The translations under genes were made by a program, and so were the position numbers. A model generated the notes under the pieces. That model saw only the letters and a program-made list of their open reading frames with translations, was not told the DNA's origin and made no database searches. A DNA stretch of 64,000 nt from Ferruginibacter sp. (GTDB lineage Bacteria; Bacteroidota; Bacteroidia; Chitinophagales; Chitinophagaceae), in NCBI GenBank assembly GCA_028288705.1, contig JAQBNH010000017.1:1-64000 (forward strand), given 5' to 3'. Position 1 is the first letter of the stretch, and every line of letters starts with the position of its first letter. Positions 8,285 to 17,830 of the stretch are shown one piece after another.

Positions 8285-10480
8285 ATGCGATTGCTTAACT
8301 TCTTTTTAGTACTACTGATCATGCCTGCATTTGTTCATGCGCAACATCCTGTTGCATACATGAAGAAGGCTGATATCCTCGCATTGAAAAACGAAATTCC
8401 GAAGTATCCTTTACTGAAAGAATCTTATCGTGAAATTAAAGCTGACGTAGATGCCTGGCTGGGAAAGGATGTGGATGTGCCTTTTCCAAAAGATCCGGCT
8501 GGTGGTTATACGCACGATAAACACAAGGCTAACTATACGCTGATGTTCAACAGTGGCTTGCTATATAATCTCACAGGCGATCAGCGCTATGCATTATTAG
8601 TGAAAAATATGTTGCTGAAATATGCGCAGCTAAATCCGACGCTTAAAAATCATCCGGAGTCCACTTCAAGTTCACCTGGGCGGATTTTCTGGCAGGCCCT
8701 TAATGATGCCAATTGGCTTGTGTACACTGGAATGGCGTATGACCTGGTTCGCGAATCCTTATCCCTTTCTGAACGTAAGCAAATAGAAGACGGCGCATTC
8801 AAACCGGAAGTTGATTTTTTTACAAAGGATCTAAAGCCCTGGTTTAACCTGGTACATAATCATGGTGTTTGGGCTTGCGCCGGTGTTGGAATTGTAGGTA
8901 TCGCCACAGATAATAATGATTACGTTGAGATGGCATTGAAGGGAACAGAAAAGATTGGCAACGGAGGATTTCTTGCGCAGCTCGACGGCTTATTCTCTCC
9001 CGACGGATACTATACCGAGGGCCCTTACTATGTACGTTACGCGATTTTGCCATACTACCTTTTTGCAAACGCGCTCTACCATGCGCGGCCCGAATTAAAA
9101 ATATTTGAACACCGCAACCAGATCCTGCGGAAGGCATTGCTTGCAGCTTTACAGCAAACAAATCTTAACGGAACATTTTTCCCGATCAACGATGCGCTAA
9201 AAGAAAAGGATTACACGAGTAACGAACTTGTTACCGCAATCGACATTGCATGGGAAGTGTATGGAAAAGATAACGGGTTGCTCACTGTTGCCAAAAAGCA
9301 AGACCGTGTTTTATTGAGCAAAGGCGGGGCATCGATTGCCGCTGCACTTGCGGGTAAGCAGGCTGTATCTTCGCAATTTCCCTATACGTCTGTTGAATAC
9401 CGCGACGGTGCTAAAGGAGATGAAGGTGGCGTTAGTTTATTGCGTTCAGGCTCTGGCAAAGATCTGACCACCCTGATTTTCAAATACACATCGCACGGTT
9501 TATCGCATGGTCATTTTGATAAATTGAATTACAACCTTTTTGATAAAGGCAACGAAGTGATCACTGATTATGGATCGGTAAGATTTATCGGTGTGGAACA
9601 AAAGTATGGTGGACGATATCTCGCGGAAAACAAAGCCTATGCGGGTCAAACGATTGCGCACAATACATTAGTGGTTGATGGTGCCAGTCATTTTAACGGC
9701 AAAGAGGAAGTGGGTGAAAAGTATCATGCTGATAAATTGTTCAGTGATATCAGCAAGGCGAATCTCCAGGTTGTTATCGCCGAAGATGAACATGCTTACG
9801 ACGGCGTTCGAATGCAACGCAGCCTTTATATGTTGCAATTGCCAGGGGAGAAGAAGTTTATCATCGACTTATTTCACGTAACATCTGACAAGCCACATCA
9901 ATACGATCTGCCTTTCCAATACTCGGGGAACCTGATCAGTACATCATTTAAATACAACGCTTTTACAAATCAGCAGGAAACGCTGGGTAAGAAAAACGGC
10001 TACCAGTTTCTGTGGAAAGAAGCAGTCGCGAATGTGAAAGATACTCTTGTGCAACTTACGTTTCTGAATGAGCGTACTTACTATACAATTTCATCGGCGA
10101 TACATGATTCGGCGCAACTATTTCTCACGCGCAGCGGAGCGAATGATCCCAATTTTAATTTGCGTCATGATCCCGCCTTTATCATTCGCAAGCAGGCCAA
10201 AGATGAAAGCTTTTTAAACCTGATAGAGATTCACGGCAATTTTGATCCGATCATGGAGTTCTCCTCAAACTCATATAGCACGGTGAAAAAAATAACCTGG
10301 CTTAAAAATGAGCAGGACATCTCTGTTGCCAGCATCCTGATCAACGGGAAAGAATTGCTGATCGCGCAAGCCAATAAGGATTTCAATAAAGCCAGCAAAC
10401 ATTCTTTTGGTACCGGTGCAGCAGCTGTTCAATGGAACGGTCCCTATTATGTTACTTATGATGGAAAATCAATTCAATAA
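8285..10480 (+). CDS. PL17 family oligoalginate lyase (heparinase II/III-like)
   Basis: 731 residues with a signal peptide (1-19, ending V-H-A-Q). An alpha/alpha-toroid N-terminal domain is followed by a heparinase II/III-like beta-sandwich. Asn192-His193 (L-V-H-N-H-G-V-W), Tyr249 (T-E-G-P-Y-Y) and Tyr441 (E-Q-K-Y-G-G-R-Y) sit at a constant offset of nine residues from the catalytic N201, H202, Y258 and Y450 of Saccharophagus Alg17C. G-L-S-H-G-H-F-D-K-L is the usual metal-site motif. PL17 exolyases release unsaturated monouronates from alginate oligomers, usually in the periplasm. It is 39 bp downstream of the SDR gene and 36 bp upstream of kdgF. Confidence 0.93.
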   Translation: MRLLNFFLVLLIMPAFVHAQHPVAYMKKADILALKNEIPKYPLLKESYREIKADVDAWLGKDVDVPFPKDPAGGYTHDKHKANYTLMFNSGLLYNLTGDQRYALLVKNMLLKYAQLNPTLKNHPESTSSSPGRIFWQALNDANWLVYTGMAYDLVRESLSLSERKQIEDGAFKPEVDFFTKDLKPWFNLVHNHGVWACAGVGIVGIATDNNDYVEMALKGTEKIGNGGFLAQLDGLFSPDGYYTEGPYYVRYAILPYYLFANALYHARPELKIFEHRNQILRKALLAALQQTNLNGTFFPINDALKEKDYTSNELVTAIDIAWEVYGKDNGLLTVAKKQDRVLLSKGGASIAAALAGKQAVSSQFPYTSVEYRDGAKGDEGGVSLLRSGSGKDLTTLIFKYTSHGLSHGHFDKLNYNLFDKGNEVITDYGSVRFIGVEQKYGGRYLAENKAYAGQTIAHNTLVVDGASHFNGKEEVGEKYHADKLFSDISKANLQVVIAEDEHAYDGVRMQRSLYMLQLPGEKKFIIDLFHVTSDKPHQYDLPFQYSGNLISTSFKYNAFTNQQETLGKKNGYQFLWKEAVANVKDTLVQLTFLNERTYYTISSAIHDSAQLFLTRSGANDPNFNLRHDPAFIIRKQAKDESFLNLIEIHGNFDPIMEFSSNSYSTVKKITWLKNEQDISVASILINGKELLIAQANKDFNKASKHSFGTGAAAVQWNGPYYVTYDGKSIQ

Positions 10481-10516
10481 CCTGAAACAACAACGATAAG
10501 AATTAAACGTACAGTT

Positions 10517-10864
10517 ATGTCAACAAGTGAAATGGTAAATGTGTTCGTCGAAAATAAAGCGATCGCATGGGAGCAAATGGCTCCGGGAGTTAAACGAAAG
10601 GTAATGGCCTTTGATGAAAAGTTAATGCTTGTAAAAGTGGAGTTTGAAACAGGCGGCATTGGCTCTGTTCATCAACATCCGCATGTTCAGATCTCACACG
10701 TAGAGAGCGGAATTTTCGAAGTGGAAATAGACGGCGTGAAAAAAGTTTTATCAACCGGTGATGCTTTTTATATTCCTGCAAATGTATTGCATGGCGCGGT
10801 TTGCCTTGATGCCGGTGTTCTAATCGACGTGTTCAGTCCGATGCGTGAAGATTTTATCAAATAG
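10517..10864 (+). CDS. kdgF: KdgF, cupin that linearises unsaturated uronates
   Basis: A 115-residue single-domain cupin. The metal-binding set is visible: His52, His54 and Gln58 in H-Q-H-P-H-V-Q, and His92 in L-H-G-A. The C-terminal D-x-F-x3-R (Asp104, Phe106, Arg110) matches the residues found essential in characterised KdgF. KdgF catalyses conversion of pectin- or alginate-derived 4,5-unsaturated monouronates to the open-chain ketonized form (DEH/DKI), the substrate for the SDR or KduI. It lies between PL17 and the beta-helix lipoprotein gene, 5 bp before the latter. Confidence 0.92.
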   Translation: MSTSEMVNVFVENKAIAWEQMAPGVKRKVMAFDEKLMLVKVEFETGGIGSVHQHPHVQISHVESGIFEVEIDGVKKVLSTGDAFYIPANVLHGAVCLDAGVLIDVFSPMREDFIK

Positions 10865-10869
10865 AAAAT

Positions 10870-11886
10870 ATGCAACGCCTTTTATATATCGTTTCTTTTT
10901 TATTGCTCATCGCCTGTAGCAAAAATGCGATGCCGGGAACAGCTAATCCTGTTGCTGCATCTGTATTGCGGACCGTGAATGTCAGCAATGCAAGTGAGTT
11001 AAAAGCGGCGCTGGCAGATGCCCAAGCGGGTGACGATATTATTTTATCAGATGGTAGTTACAAAGGGAAGTTCGTTGTCGCTGCAAACGCTGATGGTCGC
11101 GCTGATGCCATGATCACGTTAAGGGGTAGCCGAAACGCGATCCTTGATGCAGAAAATATCAATACCGGTTATGTGCTATACCTGCAAGCCGACTACTGGA
11201 AAATTTCCGGTATCAGCATCAGCAATGGTTTGAAGGGAATTATGGCGGATGGTATCCATCATTGCCTGCTGGAGAAGATCCGCGTATTCAATATCGGGGA
11301 AGAAGCGGTGCATCTCCGAAAAGCCAGTACACACAACAGCCTTAGGGAACTAGAGATCAGCCATACGGGTTTAAAAACGGCCGATTATGGTGAAGGGATT
11401 TACATCGGATCGGCAAAAAATAATTGGCCGAATTACAGTAACGGTCTGGCTGATAAATGCGATTCTAATTATGTTATAAATAATATTATCGGTCCGGAAG
11501 TTAAAGCAGAATGTATCGACATTAAGGAAGGTACGACCGGGGGTATTATCCGTGACAATAGGTTTGACGCAACCGGCATCACGGGTGCCAACAGCGGCGA
11601 CAGTTGGATTGATGTAAAAGGAAACGGATACCTGATTGAAAATAATCGCGGTACAAACCCGGGCGGGACGATTTTCAAGGACGGCTACCAGGTTCATTGT
11701 GCAGTGCAAGGTTGGGGAAACGACAACCTGTTTAAAAATAATTATTGCGAAGTGAATGCAGCTGGCTACGGATTTAATATTCAGCTATCGGGAAGTAACG
11801 GCACTACTTCAGGGAATAAAGTTTTTTCAAATAACCAGGTTGTTGCCGCTGCCAGTGGTGTTAGCAATATTCCTTTATCAAATTAA
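10870..11886 (+). CDS. Right-handed beta-helix lipoprotein, putative uronate polysaccharide lyase
   Basis: A 338-residue lipoprotein (lipobox L-I-A-C, Cys16, followed by Ser-Lys). The rest is a parallel beta-helix starting at about V-N-V-S-N-A-S-E-L-K-A-A-L and G-D-D-I-I-L-S-D-G-S-Y, the usual opening of chondroitinase-B/pectate-lyase-like folds. Conserved-looking patches are E-E-A-V-H-L-R-K, G-E-G-I-Y-I-G-S, A-E-C-I-D-I-K-E-G-T and D-S-W-I-D-V-K-G-N. The canonical PL6 motifs (N-G-G-E, L-R-H-G-N) of the other lyase are absent, so it is not a standard PL6 enzyme. Its operon position supports a role in cutting or binding uronate polymers. PL31-like or uncharacterised beta-helix lyase are alternatives. 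Confidence 0.65.
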   Translation: MQRLLYIVSFLLLIACSKNAMPGTANPVAASVLRTVNVSNASELKAALADAQAGDDIILSDGSYKGKFVVAANADGRADAMITLRGSRNAILDAENINTGYVLYLQADYWKISGISISNGLKGIMADGIHHCLLEKIRVFNIGEEAVHLRKASTHNSLRELEISHTGLKTADYGEGIYIGSAKNNWPNYSNGLADKCDSNYVINNIIGPEVKAECIDIKEGTTGGIIRDNRFDATGITGANSGDSWIDVKGNGYLIENNRGTNPGGTIFKDGYQVHCAVQGWGNDNLFKNNYCEVNAAGYGFNIQLSGSNGTTSGNKVFSNNQVVAAASGVSNIPLSN

Positions 11887-11889
11887 GCG

Positions 11890-13179
11890 ATGAAAATAAA
11901 AGGACTTCGGTGGTGGATCATTGGGCTGATTGCGGTGTCGACGATCATAAATTATATAGATCGAAGTGCGATCAATATCATGTGGCCTTACATCTATAAG
12001 GAATTTGGTATTGCTGATGCGGATAACAAAAATGCATTGGCGCTGATCACCACATTCTTTATGGTTGCATACGCGATTGGTCAAACTGTTACCGGTAAAT
12101 TAATGGATGCTGTGGGTACCCGCCTAGGTATGGTCGTGTCGATCGCTGCCTGGAGTGTTTCAATTGCATTGCATGCTGTAGCAAGGTCTTTGGGAAGTTT
12201 TAATATTTTTCGCGCATTGCTTGGTATCAGCGAAGCAGGCAACTGGCCGGGCGCAACAAAAAGTAATGCTGAATGGTTTCCGGCAAAAGAACGTGCAATT
12301 GCGCAGGGGATTTTTGGCGCAGGTGCTTCGCTGGGATCTGTGGTAGCAGCACCTTTTATCGCTTACATCTACCTGGCCTTTGGCTGGCGAATGACTTTTT
12401 TAGGCATTGCCGTTTTAGGATTTCTCTGGATCATTCCATGGCTGATCATCAATAAGAATACGCCAGACAAACATCCCTGGATCACGAAAGAAGAACAAGA
12501 CCTTATCCTGGATAAACAGGAAAATAAAGCTGTACTTACCGCCGACACAAACGTGTACAGCTGGCGCGAACTATTAAAATTTAAAAACACCTGGGGTATC
12601 TTAAGTTCGAGATTTTTTATAGATCCGGTTTGGTGGATGTTCGTGACATGGTTGCCAACATTTTTAAAAGAACAATTTGGGTTTGATATCAAGCAAGTCG
12701 GTGCGTTTGCATGGGTTCCATTTTTATTTGCTGCCATGGGCGGATTGATCGGTGGCTTTTATTCATCCGCATTGATTAAGAAAGGCGTGCCGGCGGCAAC
12801 TGCACGTAAGCGAGCGGTAACGATTGGTTGCGTCATCATGTTACTGTCATTAGTAAGTATTGCGCTCTACCTGGATAATCTAAAAGATCATGTGAATGTC
12901 GCTATCGCCTTAATCAGCTCAACATTATTTGGCTTCCAGTTTTTGATCAATAACCTGCAAACATTACCTGCAGATTATTTTAATGGAAAAAACGTGGGTA
13001 CAGTTGCAGGGATGGGCGGAACCACTGCAGTAATCGGGACGGTAATCACCACATGGTTGGTGCCCGTGCTGACAAAAACAAGTTATACATCATTTTTTAT
13101 CATGGGTGCATTGATGGTGCCACTGGCCTGGCTTTGCATCACTTATATATCATCTGCCAAAAAAACAATTGCTTCCTAA
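11890..13179 (+). CDS. MFS transporter, ACS family, ExuT-like hexuronate/DEH importer
   Basis: A 429-residue inner-membrane protein with about 12 hydrophobic helices. N-Y-I-D-R (21-25) in the first helix and G-I-S-E-A-G-N-W-P-G-A-T-K around helix 4 are signatures of the anion:cation symporter group that includes hexuronate transporters such as ExuT. In this operon it should carry unsaturated or linearised uronate monomers made in the periplasm into the cytoplasm, where KdgF, the SDR, KduI and KduD act. It starts 3 bp after the beta-helix gene. Confidence 0.88.
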   Translation: MKIKGLRWWIIGLIAVSTIINYIDRSAINIMWPYIYKEFGIADADNKNALALITTFFMVAYAIGQTVTGKLMDAVGTRLGMVVSIAAWSVSIALHAVARSLGSFNIFRALLGISEAGNWPGATKSNAEWFPAKERAIAQGIFGAGASLGSVVAAPFIAYIYLAFGWRMTFLGIAVLGFLWIIPWLIINKNTPDKHPWITKEEQDLILDKQENKAVLTADTNVYSWRELLKFKNTWGILSSRFFIDPVWWMFVTWLPTFLKEQFGFDIKQVGAFAWVPFLFAAMGGLIGGFYSSALIKKGVPAATARKRAVTIGCVIMLLSLVSIALYLDNLKDHVNVAIALISSTLFGFQFLINNLQTLPADYFNGKNVGTVAGMGGTTAVIGTVITTWLVPVLTKTSYTSFFIMGALMVPLAWLCITYISSAKKTIAS

Positions 13180-13197
13180 ACGCTCAAATGCTGCTAT

Positions 13198-16100
13198 ATG
13201 AAAAGAATTTTATTTGCCCTTTTGCTGTTGATTAGTTTTAATGGCTTCTCCCAAACAACCTTTTACTGGGTAGGCGGAACAACCTTATCCAGCTTCACGT
13301 CTAACAGTAACTGGAATACATCTCTTGATGGTTCCGGTGCGTTTCGTACGGCTGCAGCTGCGACCGACGTATTGATTTTTAGTGGTGACAATATTGGTGG
13401 AGGAACGCCAACAACAGGTGTTGTGAGCACAAATATTACCACAACGACTGCCGGCCAGATCAAATTAATAAATAATGCAAACGTCGTTTTTCAACGGCCG
13501 GCAGCAGGTGGTGGAACAGGAACGATTACGATCGCAGGCGGAACCGGTGAAGACTTCCAGGTAGATAATGGCTCGAGCCTCAGCATGAATATTGTTGCGG
13601 CTGATGGAACGATTGTCATTGCTTTAGCTCCTGGTGCAACGGGGCGTGTAGCAGGAACGATCAGTCTCGCAAACAGTGCACACCGTATCGTTTCGCAAAC
13701 AACGGGCGCATTGGTTTTTGCGGCAGGAGCAAATGTTTCAACGAATACCACTAATTATCCCTTTGGTTCAACATCTTCTACGCCAATCGCGGTGGAAAAG
13801 GGCGTTGTATTTGAATCGGGTGCCAGTCTGATCTACCTCGGTGGTAACAGCCCGATGGGAAATAGTTCAACCTTTTCTGCCATTGATTTTCGCAGCGGAA
13901 GTAACTATTATCTTAGGTCGGCACCTGGCACTGGCTCATTCTTAAACGCCAAAATCTTCGGTAATCTTTTCCTGGAGAACAGCACAACTTTCACAACAGA
14001 CGGTCCGATCAGCAAGATCGATAATTTTACTATCGGTGCCGGATCAACCTTCACTGTTCATACAAGCGGCTCAACCGTTGTTACCGGAAACGTTTTAGTG
14101 GACGGCATTTTAAAAACACCCGCCGCGGCGAGTACAAATGTGCTGGTGATGGCAGGGCTTGCGCCACAAACTATTTCGGGTACAGGTACGATCACGCTGC
14201 CGGGTTTCACTGTTGCCGATCGCGCACAGGTAAGCCTGGCAAAAAGTTTAGTGATCAATTCTGCTACAAACGTTTTTGGGAAATTAAATTTCAATGGAAA
14301 TCAATTATCCGGCACAGGAACTTTTACATCGCGTGTGAATAATACCGCGGCAACGGTGATTGGCAATTTAACAGCAGGAGGCTACCAGGTGACCGGCGTT
14401 ACAGGAACGCTTACAGGTATTACGGGGCTTCAAATTTCGGGTACGGGCATCGCGCCAAATACAGCGGTAGTGGCCTTTTCGACAACGGGCACCATCAATC
14501 TTTCACAGCCGATGACCGCTTCAGGAACGGCAGTGACGTTGACTTTCAGCAGTGATACGGCAACACTCGCAACGGCACATTCCAGCGGGCTCGATAGTCT
14601 GAATGGTTCAGTAGTTGTGAGCAACACGAAAAATTTCCAAAGCGGAACAAACTACATTATCAATGCGGCAACAAGCTGGCCATTTGGAATTACTTCCGGT
14701 TCTACCAACACCACTATTAACGCAGGATTCGTTGAGATCAATGCAGCAACAGTACTCAATCGCAACATTACATTATTCAATCATCTTATGCTGAATGCTA
14801 AGTTAACTGCACGTCCACTTGATACCGTTCATGTGAATGCAGGCGCAGTTATCAATGGAAATATTGGATCAACAAATTACATCGTTACTTCTGTCAATCC
14901 CGCAACTGGCGCGCTGGGCGCTTTGCAATATGATGGTATTAGTTCTTCTGTTCTTCTTCCGGTTGGTACAACGAATTATTATCTGCCCGCAACGGTGACT
15001 CCAACAACAACGAGCAGCTTTGTTGCATCCGTCTTTGAAGGAATTACATCGAACGGAACGGTGTTAGGCACACCACTTTCTGCTGCACAAAAGCAATCAG
15101 TTGTAAATGCCGTATGGCTCGTCAACAGGATTTCCGGCTCAGGCGCATCTGGCTTACAAATACAATGGAATCCGGCTTTGGAAGGATCAACTTTCACCAC
15201 ATTACCAGGGACAGACATTGGCCTGATTTACAACACGGGAAGCTCTTACGCGTTGCCGGTAGGTACAGGAAACAATACCACAAATACAGTTCAGGCAACT
15301 GTTACTGCCTTTGGCGCATTTAGTGCCGGGGCGATCCCAAGCACGCAGCCGTTTATTTTTAATGCGATCCCCACAAAAACTTATGGTGATCCGGATTTTA
15401 ACGCAGGTGCTTCCAGCCTGAATACCACACAACCGATCTTATACAGTAGCAGCAATCCGTTGGTAGCAACGATCGTGGCGGGTAACATTCATATCACTGG
15501 TGCCGGAACTACTGACATCACTGCATCGCAGGTAAGCGATGGATTTTATCCGGGCGCGAGCATTACGAGAACACTCACCGTTAACAAAGCAACTTTAACT
15601 ATTAGTGCGGATAACAAAACAAAGTTTGAAAGTGAAGCAGTTCCTCCATTGACTTTTACATACAGTGGATTTGTTTATGGCGAAACTGCAGCAGTTTTAA
15701 TTAACCCGGTGGCGATCACAACTACGGCCACCATTGCATCGGTACCGGGTGCTTACCCGATTACTGTTTCGTCTGCCAGTGCATTAAATTATACGATCGT
15801 TTATGTAAATGCTGTGATGACAGTCTTGCCTAGGCAAAACCAAACAATAACTTTTGCGGCGCTCCCGGTTAAGACTTATGGCAACGCGGATTTTGCAGCC
15901 GGTGCTACCACGACCAACTTAACAATTCCTATCATATACACAAGTAGTAATACTGCGGTCGCCACGATCATCGGAAATAATATTCACATCACCGGTGCAG
16001 GTACAACCAATATCACTGCCTCGCAGGCGGGAAGTATCGGTTATTTTCCGGCGACAAGTGTGATACGAGCGCTTACTGTAAACAAAGCACCGCTTACCAT

Positions 16101-16596
16101 TCGCGTGAGGGATACGTCAAGATTGCAGGGTCAGGATAACCCTGTGTTTACACTTACTTACACAGGATTTGTGTTAGGACAAACAGTCGCTGACCTTACT
16201 ACGCCGCCGGTTGCGACAACGGATGCAACGGTGAGTTCCTCTCCCGGATATTATACCGTAAATGCCTTAGGCGCTACCTCATCTAATTACACAATAACAA
16301 CTGTTCCTGGCAGATTGACCGTATTGCCTTTGTCGGGTAATACAGCATTGTACATGCTGCTTTATCAACCCAATGCCAATACTTTAAATGCACGGTTATT
16401 TTCTCCTAAACCAAATCTTGCAGACATCGTTTTGTATGATTTGAATGGACGTCAATTGCAACAGAAAAATGTATTTCTGCCTGCAGGATTTATTACAAGC
16501 AGTTTATTTATTAATAACATTCCGTCTGGTGTATACATTGTCAGGGTTAAAGGAGATGGTATAGATTTAAAGCAATTGGTGCGGATCATCCGGTAA
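13198..16596 (+). CDS. Large T9SS-secreted surface protein with Ig-like and MBG-type repeats
   Basis: 1132 residues with a signal peptide (1-19, ending G-F-S-Q). Residues ~20-700 are Gly/Thr/Ser-rich beta structure with stretches typical of passenger-like beta-solenoids. Two tandem ~165-residue units follow (starting near 716 and 881), each an Ig-like part (K-T-Y-G-(D/N)-x-D-F, S-S-N-x-x-V-A-T-I, G-A-G-T-T-(D/N)-I-T-A-S-Q) and an MBG-type part (L-T-x-T-Y-(S/T)-G-F-V). The last ~80 residues form a T9SS type A sorting domain (L-Y-D-L-N-G-R, G-V-Y-I-V-R-V). No lyase motif is visible. It sits 18 bp after the transporter and 10 bp before a lyase gene, so it is co-transcribed. It may be an alginate-binding surface protein, but there is no direct evidence. 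Confidence 0.75.
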   Translation: MKRILFALLLLISFNGFSQTTFYWVGGTTLSSFTSNSNWNTSLDGSGAFRTAAAATDVLIFSGDNIGGGTPTTGVVSTNITTTTAGQIKLINNANVVFQRPAAGGGTGTITIAGGTGEDFQVDNGSSLSMNIVAADGTIVIALAPGATGRVAGTISLANSAHRIVSQTTGALVFAAGANVSTNTTNYPFGSTSSTPIAVEKGVVFESGASLIYLGGNSPMGNSSTFSAIDFRSGSNYYLRSAPGTGSFLNAKIFGNLFLENSTTFTTDGPISKIDNFTIGAGSTFTVHTSGSTVVTGNVLVDGILKTPAAASTNVLVMAGLAPQTISGTGTITLPGFTVADRAQVSLAKSLVINSATNVFGKLNFNGNQLSGTGTFTSRVNNTAATVIGNLTAGGYQVTGVTGTLTGITGLQISGTGIAPNTAVVAFSTTGTINLSQPMTASGTAVTLTFSSDTATLATAHSSGLDSLNGSVVVSNTKNFQSGTNYIINAATSWPFGITSGSTNTTINAGFVEINAATVLNRNITLFNHLMLNAKLTARPLDTVHVNAGAVINGNIGSTNYIVTSVNPATGALGALQYDGISSSVLLPVGTTNYYLPATVTPTTTSSFVASVFEGITSNGTVLGTPLSAAQKQSVVNAVWLVNRISGSGASGLQIQWNPALEGSTFTTLPGTDIGLIYNTGSSYALPVGTGNNTTNTVQATVTAFGAFSAGAIPSTQPFIFNAIPTKTYGDPDFNAGASSLNTTQPILYSSSNPLVATIVAGNIHITGAGTTDITASQVSDGFYPGASITRTLTVNKATLTISADNKTKFESEAVPPLTFTYSGFVYGETAAVLINPVAITTTATIASVPGAYPITVSSASALNYTIVYVNAVMTVLPRQNQTITFAALPVKTYGNADFAAGATTTNLTIPIIYTSSNTAVATIIGNNIHITGAGTTNITASQAGSIGYFPATSVIRALTVNKAPLTIRVRDTSRLQGQDNPVFTLTYTGFVLGQTVADLTTPPVATTDATVSSSPGYYTVNALGATSSNYTITTVPGRLTVLPLSGNTALYMLLYQPNANTLNARLFSPKPNLADIVLYDLNGRQLQQKNVFLPAGFITSSLFINNIPSGVYIVRVKGDGIDLKQLVRIIR

Positions 16597-16606
16597 AAAA
16601 AACAAT

Positions 16607-17812
16607 ATGAAAAAATTGATCTGGATTTGTTTGATAGGTGGTGTGAGCAACTATTGTACTGCGCAAAAGTACACAGCAAGGGTTTTCGTTTTGTCGGAGA
16701 AAGCATTGGCAGCAAACAAATCTAAAATTGACAATAAGGATGCATTGATCATGCCTGCCTACAAACAGTTATTGAAGGATGCAGACAAAGCGCTGAAGTT
16801 TGGTCCGGTGAGTGTTATGGGAAAAAAACATCTGCCGCCAAGTGGCGATCGTCACGATTATATGAGCCTTGCGCCATATTTCTGGCCCGACCCGGCAAAG
16901 CCAGATGGTTTGCCCTACATCCGCAAGGATGGACAGACGACGCCTGAAGTAAAAGAATACCTCGACAAAGAATACATGCCAAAACTTTGTGAATCAGTAT
17001 TTACGTTGGCGCTGAGCTATTATTTTTCCGGTGAAAAAGTTTATGCTGATCACGCTGCTAAACTGATGAAGGTGTGGTTCCTGGATACGGCAACACGCAT
17101 GAATCCGAATCTTGAGTTTGCGCAGGCAATAAAAGGGGTAAATACCGGACGTGGCGCGGGTATGATCGATTCGAGGCATTTTGTAAAATTGATCGATGCG
17201 ATCGGGCTATTGTCGGCGAGTAAGTCATGGACAAAAACTGACCAGGAAGGAATGCAGAAATGGTTTCATGATTTTTTACAATGGATGCAAACGAGCAAAA
17301 ATGGTCGTGATGAAATGGCTGCCAAAAACAATCATGGTGCATGGTATGATGCGCAACGTTTGTCGATGGCTTTGTTTATTGACAGCGCCGATCTGGCAAA
17401 AAAAGTTGTAGCTAATTCTTTAATCAGGCTGGATAAACAAATGGATGAGCAGGGAAATTTCCCGTTAGAGATGGAGCGAACCATATCCCTTCACTACACC
17501 GTGTTTGCGTTAAATGCATTTCTCGCAATTTCAGAAATGAGCGCACATTCCGGCGCTGATATATCACAACAAGTAACTCCGTCAGGAAAGTCGCTGAAAA
17601 AAGCCATCGATGTTCTGGTTCCGTATCTCTCCGGGAATAAGAAATGGGATGGTCCGCAAATAAAAGAATATAACCAGGAAGAGAGTTTGCCATTATTACT
17701 CGCTGCGTATAAAAATTACGATTGCAAAGCCTGCCTCGCTATAATCAAGTCAGTCGGGAAAGACTATAACCAAAGTGCACGCGTTCATTTACTAACTGAT
17801 ATTGCTTTTTAA
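16607..17812 (+). CDS. Alginate lyase superfamily enzyme (PL38/PL5-like alpha-barrel)
   Basis: 401 residues with a signal peptide (1-19, ending C-T-A-Q). It belongs to the alginate_lyase alpha/alpha-barrel superfamily. H-D-Y-M-S-L-A-P-Y-F-W-P-D-P (83-96) and K-N-N-H-G-A-W-Y (240-247), with His243 as likely catalytic base, are visible, plus Arg291 and Tyr297 in E-R-T-x-S-L-H-Y. The "PPSGDRHDYMS" style N-terminus is closer to the PL38 group (glucuronan or alginate active) than to classical AlgL (PL5). It should act in the periplasm. Exact substrate (polyM, polyMG or glucuronan) cannot be decided from sequence. Confidence 0.82.
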   Translation: MKKLIWICLIGGVSNYCTAQKYTARVFVLSEKALAANKSKIDNKDALIMPAYKQLLKDADKALKFGPVSVMGKKHLPPSGDRHDYMSLAPYFWPDPAKPDGLPYIRKDGQTTPEVKEYLDKEYMPKLCESVFTLALSYYFSGEKVYADHAAKLMKVWFLDTATRMNPNLEFAQAIKGVNTGRGAGMIDSRHFVKLIDAIGLLSASKSWTKTDQEGMQKWFHDFLQWMQTSKNGRDEMAAKNNHGAWYDAQRLSMALFIDSADLAKKVVANSLIRLDKQMDEQGNFPLEMERTISLHYTVFALNAFLAISEMSAHSGADISQQVTPSGKSLKKAIDVLVPYLSGNKKWDGPQIKEYNQEESLPLLLAAYKNYDCKACLAIIKSVGKDYNQSARVHLLTDIAF

Positions 17813-17830
17813 ATTTTATAAACTGCTGTT

